Shown here piece after piece: positions 14,168 to 20,973 of a stretch of DNA of 33,596 nt. Each line of letters begins with the position of its first letter. Position 1 is the stretch's first letter. Made by a program: the position numbers and the translations under genes. Below the pieces are notes generated by a model, which did no database searches, was not told where the DNA came from, and saw nothing but the letters and a program-made list of their open reading frames with translations. Source of the DNA: Dyella silvatica (GTDB lineage Bacteria > Pseudomonadota > Gammaproteobacteria > Xanthomonadales > Rhodanobacteraceae); assembly GCF_026283955.1 (NCBI RefSeq), contig NZ_JAPDPE010000052.1:1-33596 (forward strand), read 5' to 3'.

Positions 14168-15280
14168 ATGCCCCCTATGACCCCGGCCGCCGACTGGATC
14201 AGCTCTCGCGAAGCCCTAGAACACTGGCTTGACGGCGTCCCCGACGACGCATCGATCGGTCTCGATACCGAGTTCATGCGACGCAATACGTTTTATCCCC
14301 AGCTGGCCTTGCTTCAGCTGGGCTGGAATGAACGCTACGCGCTGATCGACCCCCTGGCTTTCGACATCGGTAACGCGCTGCGCCCGCTGCTTGGCGACGG
14401 CCAGGCCGTCACCGTGATGCACAGCGCCAGCGAAGATCTCGAAACACTGTCACCGCTCCTTCCCAGCGGGCCGAAGCAACTGTTCGACACCCAGATCGCC
14501 GCCGCCTTTGTGGGCATGGGCCTGGGCATCAGTTATCGCGCCCTGGTTGCCGAGCTGGTGGGGGTGGAACTGGACAAAGGCGAGACCCGCTCCGATTGGC
14601 TGCAACGCCCACTGACCGAATCGCAGTGCATCTACGCCACACTGGATGTGGTGCATTTGAAATCAGTGCACGAACAGCTCACCGAGCGCCTGACGCAGCG
14701 GGATCGCCGCGCATGGCATGCGGAAGATTGCGAACGCCTCAAACAGCGCTCCTGCTTTCGCGAAGGCGATCCGCAGCCACAACGCAATTTTCGCGGCGCC
14801 GCCGAATGGCCCCGAGCCCAGCAAGCCCGCCTGCGGCGCATCTTGCTGTGGCGCGACCGCACCGCCCGTGCGCTCGACCGGCCGCGGCCCTGGCTGGTCG
14901 AAGATGCCCTGGCGATGAGCCTGGCCCAGCAGCCGGCAAGCACCGCCAGCGAACTGGAGCAACGAAGCCGTGGACAGCGCGCCTTGCGCTCACCACAACG
15001 AAACGAACTGTTCGAACTGCTGCTGCCGGCCGTGACCGACGATGAAATAGCCGCTACCGCGATCATCCCCGGACACCCGCAAGGCGAAGCCAAGAAGGCC
15101 TTGACCGCCATGAAGCCGTTGATCGATACGCTGGCGATCGAACTGGATCTACCCCCCGGCCTGCTTTGTCCGCGCAAGGCCCTGGAGGAGTACGTAGTCA
15201 CCACCGAGTGGCCAGATCTGCTCGAAGGCTGGCGTCGCGACCTGCTACACGACCGCCTGCACGCCTTATTGCCCGGCTAA
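14168..15280 (+). CDS. rnd: Ribonuclease D
   Basis: This is a 370-residue 3'-5' exoribonuclease of the DEDDy class that trims tRNA precursors. Catalytic residues are visible: Asp33 and Glu35 in GLDTEFMR, Asp90 in HSASEDLE, and the YxxxD motif YATLD (Tyr156, Asp160). An HRDC domain follows at about 215-290, and a second helical C-terminal domain completes the normal length. ATG 14168 is preceded by AAGGA eight bases upstream; an in-frame ATG at 14177 is possible. It is followed by tRNA-Ala, a fitting but probably incidental neighbour. Confidence 0.95.
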   Translation: MPPMTPAADWISSREALEHWLDGVPDDASIGLDTEFMRRNTFYPQLALLQLGWNERYALIDPLAFDIGNALRPLLGDGQAVTVMHSASEDLETLSPLLPSGPKQLFDTQIAAAFVGMGLGISYRALVAELVGVELDKGETRSDWLQRPLTESQCIYATLDVVHLKSVHEQLTERLTQRDRRAWHAEDCERLKQRSCFREGDPQPQRNFRGAAEWPRAQQARLRRILLWRDRTARALDRPRPWLVEDALAMSLAQQPASTASELEQRSRGQRALRSPQRNELFELLLPAVTDDEIAATAIIPGHPQGEAKKALTAMKPLIDTLAIELDLPPGLLCPRKALEEYVVTTEWPDLLEGWRRDLLHDRLHALLPG

Positions 15281-15302
15281 GCGCCCCCCCCTGCCCTGGT
15301 AC

Positions 15303-15332
15303 TTGGCGACAGCCAGATGCCGCTGCTAGTAT
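15303..15332 (+). promoter_or_regulatory. Probable sigma70 promoter of tRNA-Ala
   Basis: TTGGCG (15303-15308) and TAGTAT (15327-15332) are separated by 18 bases, and the mature tRNA begins 13 bases after the -10. Confidence 0.55.
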
Positions 15333-15345
15333 CTGCGGCTCGTGT

Positions 15346-15421
15346 GGGGCGGTAGCTCAGCTGGGAGAGCGCTGCGTTCGCAATGCAGAGGTCGGGAGTT
15401 CGATCCTCCTCCGCTCCACCA
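15346..15421 (+). tRNA. tRNA-Ala (anticodon CGC)
   Basis: A 76-base tRNA with encoded CCA. The acceptor GGGGCGG pairs with CCGCTCC, giving the G3-U70 wobble that identifies alanine tRNAs. The anticodon stem CTGCG/TGCAG encloses loop TTCGCAA, anticodon CGC, reading GCG. Accessory DNA begins directly downstream, so this 3' end is a likely integration target. Confidence 0.96.
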
Positions 15422-15494
15422 AGACTGTTGATTTCATTGAGTTTTTTGATTAGTTGCGGGCAGCAAGAAATTCAGTGAAGTAACGCTAAAAAAG

Positions 15495-15528
15495 AACCCT
15501 TGAAGGCCAAAACCTTCAAGGGTTTTTT
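15495..15528 (+). terminator. Strong rho-independent terminator after tRNA-Ala
   Basis: AACCCTTGAAGG (15495-15506) pairs perfectly with CCTTCAAGGGTT (15513-15524) across a CCAAAA loop, followed by four more T. An A run precedes the stem, so it could work in both directions. It lies 74 bases after the tRNA. Confidence 0.9.
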
Positions 15529-15550
15529 GTTGCCTGACTGTCGGCTTGTG

Positions 15551-15580
15551 TCCGATCGTTTCCGACTATTTCCGACTGCG
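15551..15580. repeat. Three 10-bp phased repeats
   Basis: TCCGATCGTT, TCCGACTATT and TCCGACTGCG lie in direct tandem with a 10-base period, placing the TCCGA core on the same helix face. They sit between the tRNA-Ala terminator and the first island frame. They could be protein-binding arms of an integration or promoter site; function is unknown. Confidence 0.5.
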
Positions 15581-15628
15581 TTACCCTGCTGTCCAGCCCC
15601 TTTTTGACCCAGATTTGGCCCAGCCCCC

Positions 15629-15754
15629 ATGACCGAAACCTCTCCTGTTGCAGACATCTTGGAAAGTGTTCTTCGGCTATATCCCGACCGCCTGGGCGGC
15701 TCCCTCTCCATCAAGGAAACAGCGCTCTACCTGCACACAGTGCATGGCATGGGT
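15629..15754 (+). pseudogene. Truncated small gene with helix-turn-helix-like segment
   Basis: ATG 15629 opens MTETSPVADILESVLRLYPD, followed by GGSLSIKETALYLHTVHGM. The second segment resembles the excisionase/AlpA-type motif (LTIKEAAEYL). After about 42 codons this frame ceases to look like protein, while the next frame over begins the 178-residue gene at 15756. It is either a truncated excisionase-like gene or the 5' part of the downstream gene separated by a frameshift. Confidence 0.4.
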
Positions 15755-15755
15755 C

Positions 15756-16292
15756 ATGGGCAACATCGACAGCATTTACGAGGTGTTTCGGCGGAACATG
15801 CCGAAGCTCGACATCAAGGTGTCCCAACTCCCCGGTCTGGGGAAACGCATCTGGGTGTCCGCTCTGGTGGAGGCGATGGCGAAACTCCGGGATCCGGAGG
15901 CCATCCAGCCCAAGGTGTCGAATTCGACCAAGAACAAATCTGGCTTCGATGGCAAGCGGCTGGACTACGCCAACAAGACGGGCCCCGGTGCGGACAAGGG
16001 TGGCGTCACGACTGCGCCGGTTGGCTTCATCACGAAAGGCAACTTCTTGGTGGCCAACCCCAATGGGTGGCGTTGGCGCCCGCAGCGTCAAATCCCGGTG
16101 GTGCCGGTGCGCACCGAGTTTGTGTCGGAGCTGGCCACCGTGCGCTACAAGAAAGCCCAGCAACGCAGCGAAGCGTTCTGGAAAGAGGTGTGGCGAGAAA
16201 TTGAGGTCCTCAGTGCGGCTCGACGCCAGGAGGAAGCCCTGGCCGCGGTGCCCACGCGCAGTCGGGTGCGTCCGCCCACTTCGCGCTCGTGA
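15756..16292 (+). CDS. Hypothetical island protein
   Basis: This is a 178-residue cytoplasmic protein. The first 50 residues look helical (MGNIDSIYEVFRRNMPKLDI, then GLGKRIWVSALVEAMAKLRD). A basic middle section reads GWRWRPQRQIPVVPVR, and a C-terminal amphipathic helix YKKAQQRSEAFWKEVWREIE has coiled-coil character. I do not recognise a family. No clear ribosome binding site precedes ATG 15756, and the preceding frame may once have been its N-terminus. It is the only intact plus-strand gene of the island and ends just before a long hairpin facing the minus-strand genes. Confidence 0.55.
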   Translation: MGNIDSIYEVFRRNMPKLDIKVSQLPGLGKRIWVSALVEAMAKLRDPEAIQPKVSNSTKNKSGFDGKRLDYANKTGPGADKGGVTTAPVGFITKGNFLVANPNGWRWRPQRQIPVVPVRTEFVSELATVRYKKAQQRSEAFWKEVWREIEVLSAARRQEEALAAVPTRSRVRPPTSRS

Positions 16293-16297
16293 GAGCG

Positions 16298-16334
16298 GCC
16301 AACGAAAGTTGCGTATAAGGCAACTTTCATTGGC
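16298..16334. terminator. Long hairpin between convergent island genes
   Basis: GCCAACGAAAGTTGC (16298-16312) pairs with GCAACTTTCATTGGC (16320-16334) with one G-T type mismatch and a seven-base loop. A second hairpin CACCGTGC/GCACGGTG lies at 16341-16368. They fill the gap between a plus gene ending at 16292 and a minus gene ending at 16386, fitting a bidirectional transcription stop. Confidence 0.6.
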
Positions 16335-16385
16335 TTAGCTCACCGTGCAGAAAACTCCTGGCACGGTGGCCCACCCATCACGACA

Positions 16386-16682
16386 TCAAGAGAATCCCAG
16401 CAGGCTCAATCCGGACTTGCCAGCGACGGCGCCTGCCAACAGCGCAACCATTCCCAGCACGAAGCCCACCAGCATCCCCGCCATAGCATACGGGTCCGCC
16501 GGATGATTGAACGCAATGATTCCGAATTGAGCCCCGATGTAGCCGAAGCTCAAGAAGATCGCGGACGCATAGGGAAACAACGCAAGGTTGAGCCACCACG
16601 GCAACGGCTCTTTCGGTTTCTTGGGCTTGTTCTTGTTGAACAGCGCCACATCATTTCCGGGAGGTGGAAAGATCACAGACAT
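16386..16682 (-). CDS. Small membrane protein, hypothetical
   Basis: A 98-residue protein with a basic, proline-rich N-terminal stretch (NKNKPKKPKEPLPWW) followed by two membrane segments (about 32-52 and 64-90). It is probably an inner-membrane hairpin protein with a cytoplasmic N-terminus. ATG 16682 has AGGAG seven bases upstream; an in-frame start further out lacks one. It is the last gene of the minus-strand island series, 58 bases after the BamE-like gene. The family is unknown. Confidence 0.6.
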   Translation of the reverse strand: MSVIFPPPGNDVALFNKNKPKKPKEPLPWWLNLALFPYASAIFLSFGYIGAQFGIIAFNHPADPYAMAGMLVGFVLGMVALLAGAVAGKSGLSLLGFS

Positions 16683-16740
16683 CGAACAACTCCTGGCGGG
16701 TTGGTGACACCAGCCTATCGCCTTTTCAACGACGTCCAAA

Positions 16741-17364
16741 TCAGTTCGGGATCAGCCGCCCGGGCAGGGCCATCAGGTAGTGAAGGAACACGGCGCCGGT
16801 TGCTGGACGCGCGCCCAACAGCTTCATCATGTAGACGCGATCCTTGGTCAAATAGATCACCACGCCCAGGTCATCGAACTGGATTTCCTTGGCCACGCCG
16901 AGGAGCTGGCTGCGCACGTGACGCGTGCCCAGTTTGTGCATCACCTGCTCTTCGGTGTCATTGAAGGCAACGCCGGCCAGATCCGGGCACCCGCCTGCGT
17001 GACCGGTGAGGCACTCGATGCCTTCCACTTTGTCCTGACCGTCGAAGTAGACGGAAACGGTCGCGTCGGCGTTCAGTTCGTAAGTCCATTCTGGGAAATC
17101 TTCGATCTTCTTTCCGTCTGGCATCGCCCGCTTGGGATCTTGGGAGCCGGGTGTGTAGACCGGCGAGCCCATGCCAAATTCAGTCTTCTCCGGCGGGCCC
17201 ACCACCGACGGCGGTGACCCGAGGCGATAGAGCACCTCCTGGCGCGTGTCGCTCCGGTGCACGCCACAATATTGGTCCAGGGACCCAATAAATCGGAAAG
17301 CCACAACGCTCATCCAGGCAAGCACTACCGCGAGCACCAACAAGCACAGCCAAAGTTGCTTCAT
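16741..17364 (-). CDS. Membrane-anchored protein with two BamE/SmpA-like repeats
   Basis: This 207-residue protein has one N-terminal membrane segment or uncleaved signal (about 4-26). Two segments follow the SmpA/OmlA (BamE-like) pattern of a turn then a helix ending in LG: RSDTRQEVLYRLGSPPSV near 37-54 and FNDTEEQVMHKLGTRHV near 132-148. Such modules are common in envelope proteins. The four cysteines are scattered; there is no lipobox. The start ATG 17364 has a GGGGAG-type ribosome binding site. Its role in the island is unknown. Confidence 0.55.
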   Translation of the reverse strand: MKQLWLCLLVLAVVLAWMSVVAFRFIGSLDQYCGVHRSDTRQEVLYRLGSPPSVVGPPEKTEFGMGSPVYTPGSQDPKRAMPDGKKIEDFPEWTYELNADATVSVYFDGQDKVEGIECLTGHAGGCPDLAGVAFNDTEEQVMHKLGTRHVRSQLLGVAKEIQFDDLGVVIYLTKDRVYMMKLLGARPATGAVFLHYLMALPGRLIPN

Positions 17365-17460
17365 GTTTCAGAACTCCCCTGTCGTGCCGCGAAATATGTC
17401 AGTGAATCGGTCGGCGCCTCAAACCTAAGAAGCAATTCTTCGTGATCAAGGCCAAAGGTT

Positions 17461-18636
17461 TCACCCTGACTGCTTCACCAGCAAAGTCACCAGCAATAAG
17501 GAGTGCACGACCAGGTTGGCCGTTCCCATGTTCAACGTCGCGCCATGCGCCAAACCGTGCGCCAGTTTGTTGCGCAGGTTCAACGCGCGTGGATCGGTGT
17601 AAAGCGCACGCAGATGGAAGCCCACGTCCTTCAATGCGCCCTCCTTGAAGAGGAGCTGGCTCAACACATCTCCGAAGCCGATGACCTTGCTTCCCGACAC
17701 CTTGGGATGAGGCCGCCTGACCGACGCACCTGACGCTGCCAAGACACCGCGAAAGGCCGCTTCCACTTGCGGCACCAGGACGTGAATGGCCTTGATGGCA
17801 TCGCCCGCCTTCCACGCCTCGATGCCGATGCGGATCAGGTGTTCCTGTTCTTTCTCCACGAAGGGGGACTCCATGATGACCGCCACCAGGTCGTCCACGG
17901 TCAGGCCATGCTTTTCCTCGATGCGCTGGAAGGCGGCGTGAACGAACACCTCATCGATGCCCAGGTGGTTCGCGGCCATTTGATAGGTGCGACCTTCCAG
18001 GTCGTTGTCCACGGATCTAATGGTGGCATCGGTGAAACCGTCGGCCGTCACGATCGCCATGGGGATCATCGCGTTTAACGGTGCGTCCACTTTGAGTTGC
18101 AGCACTTCCTGGGCCAGTTGATCCGGCCGCTGCAAGCACTTGATGGCCAATCGCTGCAAGCCCTCTTGCCGTGAGTCACCGGCCACATGATCGGCCCACT
18201 CGGCCATCTCATCGGGAGTCACCTCGAACGGCAGGCTCACTTCCACCATTTCGTTCTTCAATTCCTCCGATCGGCTGCGGATGAGCTGCTCGATGCGGAC
18301 CACATCGTCCATCAAGCTGACGTTTCGGTAGCGCGGGATCAGGTCTTCCAGCCAGGAGTTGGCCAGCATTGCGGTGGCCTTTTCAGCGACATGCTCAAAC
18401 GCCTTGACCTCCCAGCCTTTGCGTCGGGCCCCTTCGCGCACCTGATGCCAGGGCGCGGCCATGGGGATGCCCATGGCCTTCGCCGCCGCGGATCGACTGA
18501 CAATGCAGCCGTCATTGTTGCTGAGCGCCACGATGGCTTTGCCTTCCAGATCCGGCCGAAACACGGTCTCGGCCGAACAGTAGAAGCTGTTGGCATCCAC
18601 CAACGCGATGCACCTTCGCGGTTCTGGGGGTTCCAT
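17461..18636 (-). CDS. Chimeric protein: UmuC-type polymerase N-terminus fused to DUF4209 (HEPN-like motif)
   Basis: A 391-residue intact frame. Residues 8-75 match the start of Y-family polymerase UmuC: CIALVDANSFYCSAETVFRP with catalytic-type Asp14, then ALSNNDGCIVSRSAAAKAMG and APWHQVREG. After about residue 75 all UmuC similarity ends, and the second catalytic motif (SIDE) is absent, so it cannot be a working polymerase. The rest is helical and ends with LNLRNKLAHGLAHG; RNxxxHG (Arg355, His360) is the hallmark of DUF4209 and fits the Rx4-6H motif of HEPN RNases. The start ATG overlaps the upstream stop as TGATG. SOS control is implied by the UmuD-like gene upstream. It may be a recombination relic or a genuine effector. 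Confidence 0.75.
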   Translation of the reverse strand: MEPPEPRRCIALVDANSFYCSAETVFRPDLEGKAIVALSNNDGCIVSRSAAAKAMGIPMAAPWHQVREGARRKGWEVKAFEHVAEKATAMLANSWLEDLIPRYRNVSLMDDVVRIEQLIRSRSEELKNEMVEVSLPFEVTPDEMAEWADHVAGDSRQEGLQRLAIKCLQRPDQLAQEVLQLKVDAPLNAMIPMAIVTADGFTDATIRSVDNDLEGRTYQMAANHLGIDEVFVHAAFQRIEEKHGLTVDDLVAVIMESPFVEKEQEHLIRIGIEAWKAGDAIKAIHVLVPQVEAAFRGVLAASGASVRRPHPKVSGSKVIGFGDVLSQLLFKEGALKDVGFHLRALYTDPRALNLRNKLAHGLAHGATLNMGTANLVVHSLLLVTLLVKQSG

Positions 18637-19013
18637 CAGGTCAGCGGCTCCACGTGCACGGTGCGCGTGGCGGTGGTGCTAGGCGGATGGGGCACATACA
18701 TGGCCGAGATTTCACCCGCGCCGGCATTCCCCGCGCCCGGTTCCATTTGCAGATACAGATGGCCGGCGATGTGGCTGGCGTCGAGCAGGATGCCATGCGC
18801 GGTGGTGGGCGCGGTCAGCACTTGGCGCGGACCGCTCTTGCGCCAAGGCGTCAAGTCGAAGCGACCCCCATCACGGATCTGGGCCTGGTCGTCGTCATTG
18901 AAGACGCCCAGCTCGATCACGTCCCAGGTGGCCAGGGTGAAAATGTATTCGTGCTGATGCTTGACCGCGTCTTCGAGGTGTTGGCGAACGTAGGTTGGGT
19001 ATTTGTATGTCAT
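18636..19013 (-). CDS. Hypothetical protein between umuD-like and umuC'-DUF4209 genes
   Basis: A 125-residue soluble protein with no signal peptide or membrane segment. It begins MTYKYPTYVRQHLEDAVKHQ and has a predicted mixed fold with FTLATWDVIELGVFNDDDQA and GILLDASHIAGHLYLQM. I know no family for it. ATG 19013 has AGGAG nine bases upstream. It begins 56 bases after the UmuD-like gene and its stop overlaps the start of the UmuC'-DUF4209 gene (TGATG at 18638-18634), so the latter two are translationally coupled. Tight coupling suggests the two products act together. Confidence 0.65.
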   Translation of the reverse strand: MTYKYPTYVRQHLEDAVKHQHEYIFTLATWDVIELGVFNDDDQAQIRDGGRFDLTPWRKSGPRQVLTAPTTAHGILLDASHIAGHLYLQMEPGAGNAGAGEISAMYVPHPPSTTATRTVHVEPLT

Positions 19014-19069
19014 TTTGAAAAACTCCTGTGTTTGATGACTATGTATTTATGCGTTTCGAGAAGGCGTGT

Positions 19070-19675
19070 TCATCGTCGTCGCCCACGGTGGAAACTCCTG
19101 AGGCAGTGAGTCACCACACCCCAAACGATCAATTGCTCTGATTCGTCATCTTTGAAGGTGATCGGCTTGAAATGCGGGTTTTCAGCGATCAGCGCCGGCT
19201 TGCCGTCGATCTCGCCCAGGGTCTTGATGGTCAAATCGTTGTTCACGATGGCCACCACCACGTCTCCCTTCACCGGATTCAGCGCCTGATCGACAACCAC
19301 GCGGTCGCCGTCGAAGATGCCGGCGCCATGCATGCTCCATCCAGCCACCCGAAGGATAAAGGTGCTCGCTTCATGGCCAGGGATGACCATTTCCGCCCAA
19401 AGGTTGAGGGTCCCCTCGTAGTCCGCCGCTGGGGATGGAAATCCGGCAGGCACCCGACTGATGAAGGTCACTAGGTTCAGATCAGGCGCGATGGCGACCG
19501 GCTGGGGATGCTCTACCACGGTGTCCTGGCGGAAGGCGTCCAGGTAGGTCACCACGGTCTCGACCTGCGAGAGCGGCACCCGGATTTGCTGGGTCGGCTC
19601 CCCAAAGGGTCCACCGGGTTTGCGGCCTGCGCCGGGGCGGGCACCGCCGTCTTGGGAGGGAGCCATGGGTGTCAT
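19070..19675 (-). CDS. UmuD-like S24 family self-cleaving peptidase
   Basis: A 201-residue protein. The C-terminal domain is the LexA/UmuD serine-lysine peptidase: Ser114 in GWSMHGAGIFDGD and Lys151 in NNDLTIKTL. The self-cleavage region reads PAGFPSPAADYEG, with an Ala77-Gly78 bond where E. coli UmuD has Cys-Gly. The N-terminus is longer than E. coli UmuD and includes GGARPGAGRKPG, a basic glycine-rich motif found in some mobile-element UmuD proteins. RecA filament-induced cleavage would be expected. ATG 19675 lies within a perfect 34-bp palindrome; ATG 19666 is an alternative. Its usual partner UmuC is reduced here to a fragment two genes downstream. Confidence 0.87.
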   Translation of the reverse strand: MTPMAPSQDGGARPGAGRKPGGPFGEPTQQIRVPLSQVETVVTYLDAFRQDTVVEHPQPVAIAPDLNLVTFISRVPAGFPSPAADYEGTLNLWAEMVIPGHEASTFILRVAGWSMHGAGIFDGDRVVVDQALNPVKGDVVVAIVNNDLTIKTLGEIDGKPALIAENPHFKPITFKDDESEQLIVWGVVTHCLRSFHRGRRR

Positions 19676-19704
19676 CTTGAATTCTGTGCAGAATTCAAGA
19701 TGAC
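19671..19704. promoter_or_regulatory. Perfect 34-bp palindrome over the umuD-like start
   Basis: The arms GTCATCTTGAATTCT (19671-19685) and AGAATTCAAGATGAC (19690-19704) are exact reverse complements around a GTGC centre. One arm contains the ATG at 19675. It lacks a T tail, so a terminator is unlikely. Position suggests an operator for LexA, the S24 protein itself or an unknown repressor. It does not fit the E. coli CTGT-N8-ACAG box at its centre. Confidence 0.6.
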
Positions 19705-19734
19705 CACCGAGCCGGTCTCAGGAGCTGAGAGATC

Positions 19735-20112
19735 TCACTTCGTCCGACCGAGCCTCGCCCAGCCCTTGTTGACGGGATTCTGGGGTTGGGGCAACGCTTG
19801 ATCCAGGGTGTCCCCGGCGTCCAGCTTCACCAGGGCGATGCAGGCCTCCATGTCCACCCATTTCATGTTCTGGCTGACTGCCTCCTTCCACATCTGCTGC
19901 ACGTCCGCGATCAATTCCTGTCCGCGTGTGGAGCCCATGAGTTGGCTGCGCTCGATGATCGTTTCGCTGGCCGCCTTCACCGCCGGATCCATGATGAGGT
20001 TGAGGTTGTTGTGCATCAGCACTTCCAACACGGCCCGCTGCAGGACCTTCCCTTCCGGGGTGGCGGGGGATGTGGTGCTCAGCCGTTCCAGCGGTTCGCC
20101 GTAGATGCTCAT
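19735..20112 (-). CDS. Hypothetical island protein
   Basis: A 125-residue soluble, mostly helical protein beginning MSIYGEPLERLSTTSPATPE, with a central AVLEVLMHNNLNLIMDPAVK and a C-terminal proline-rich PQPQNPVNKGW. No family is recognised. The ATG at 20112 overlaps the stop of the BRCT gene as ATGA, which fixes this start against a longer upstream frame. It ends 60 bases before the UmuD-like start, and an inverted repeat TCTCAG/CTGAGA follows its stop at about 19716-19730. It is probably part of the same minus-strand transcription unit as the BRCT gene. Confidence 0.6.
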   Translation of the reverse strand: MSIYGEPLERLSTTSPATPEGKVLQRAVLEVLMHNNLNLIMDPAVKAASETIIERSQLMGSTRGQELIADVQQMWKEAVSQNMKWVDMEACIALVKLDAGDTLDQALPQPQNPVNKGWARLGRTK

Positions 20113-20465
20113 GAGACCTCTCCTGTATGGATGAACTCTTCCAGTTGATCGCGGGTGACGATGCGCACGCCCTGGGCGGCGGCGTCCTTCAACTTCTTGG
20201 CGCCCGCCGTGGCCCCGGCGCACAGCATGAAGCACGCCACCGTGACCTTGGTGACCACGCTGAGCCCGGCACCCTTGGCCAGGTCCGTCAGCTCGGATTT
20301 CTCCGCGTCCGTGAATCCGGTGAAGCACACGTCCAAGCCCTTCACCCGCTTGGGCGGTTCGGTGGCATAGACGTGGTCCCAGGCCTGGGTTTCGCTCAGG
20401 GCGGCGATGTCGGTTTCCGACAACCCGCGTTTGCGCAGGATGCGCGTGACCTTCTCCGATGGCAT
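20109..20465 (-). CDS. Small stand-alone BRCT-domain protein
   Basis: A 118-residue protein. Residues about 1-38 form a helical lead (KVTRILRKRGLSETDIAALS). Residues about 40-115 fit a BRCT domain: GLDVCFTGFTDAEKSELTDL, then AGLSVVTKVTVACFMLCAGA and AGAKKLKDAAAQGVRIVTRD, ending QLEEFIHTG. The last part mirrors the BRCT of NAD-dependent DNA ligase (KKLAKAKELGVPVLTEAQL). BRCT domains bind DNA ends or partner proteins in repair. The ATG has GGGGA six bases upstream. It is coupled (ATGA) to the next gene and lies in a cluster with other DNA-damage genes. Confidence 0.7.
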   Translation of the reverse strand: MPSEKVTRILRKRGLSETDIAALSETQAWDHVYATEPPKRVKGLDVCFTGFTDAEKSELTDLAKGAGLSVVTKVTVACFMLCAGATAGAKKLKDAAAQGVRIVTRDQLEEFIHTGEVS

Positions 20466-20527
20466 CGGTGTCCCCTCCCCTGTTCAGTCCTTGATGGTGT
20501 AACGCCCCAATCGCAGTGCTTGAGATC

Positions 20528-20550
20528 GGTCGGTGTAGGCTAATCCGACC
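20528..20550. promoter_or_regulatory. Inverted repeat between divergent island genes
   Basis: GGTCGG (20528-20533) and CCGACC (20545-20550) flank an 11-base spacer containing TAGGCTAAT. It lies between the minus-strand BRCT gene and the plus-strand SRAP-like remnant, and is a possible operator. Confidence 0.3.
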
Positions 20551-20581
20551 CAGGGCGCTCAGCCAACCACCAGGACCGGCG

Positions 20582-20973
20582 ATGTGTTACTCGGCAGAGG
20601 TTTACGCGGATTTCCGCCGCTACCAGCGCTACGGGGGCCAGCTCGACATCAAGGCCTTTGTCGATCTCTTCTTCCACCACGGACGTCCAAGGAATTTGCT
20701 GAGTTCGCCCAGCTCATCGACGGCACAGTGGCCACGGTGCAGACGCAGGCGTTTCCGATGGCCAACCTGGTGGCGCTGGACCGCGCCACGAAGGGCAGCC
20801 CAGAATGGTGGGCCGCCGATCACGTGGTGACTGAGCAAGCGGTGGAGCGGTGCCGATTGGGCGTGGGCACGGTTGAAGGGTTCACCGCGTGGCTCCTCTC
20901 CGTGAACCACCGCCACTTCGATGACTACCTGGCGATGGTGAACGATCGGATCAATCGCTTCCAGCGCGTTTAG
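20582..20973 (+). pseudogene. Broken gene with a SOS-response-associated-peptidase-like N-terminus
   Basis: ATG 20582 opens MCYSAEVYADFRRYQRYGGQ and continues DIKAFVDLFFHHG. Cys2 directly after Met is the catalytic residue of SRAP/HMCES-type proteins, which trap abasic sites on single-stranded DNA, and MCYSA is a common start in proteobacterial members. Near 20685-20695 the protein-like character moves to another frame, which reads KEFAEFAQLIDGTVATVQTQ and runs to TAG 20971-20973. The joined product (about 130 residues) is much shorter than a normal SRAP protein and its second half is not recognised. It is best read as a degraded or rearranged remnant. Confidence 0.5.

Noticed and set aside
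15551-15580. CRISPR-like array
   Set aside because: The repeats are 10 bases long without spacers, and no cas genes are present anywhere in the window.
15629-16204. Single 191-codon gene in the first frame
   Set aside because: Protein-like sequence stops after about 42 codons, and the neighbouring frame from ATG 15756 is clearly better for the rest.
18187-18957. Plus-strand open frame of 256 codons
   Set aside because: It runs antisense across two real minus-strand genes that have ribosome binding sites and coupled stop/start codons.
19735-20328. Longer 197-codon version of the 125-residue gene
   Set aside because: The first 72 codons lie over the BRCT gene in another frame and are Arg/Gly-rich; the ATG at 20112 overlaps the BRCT stop.
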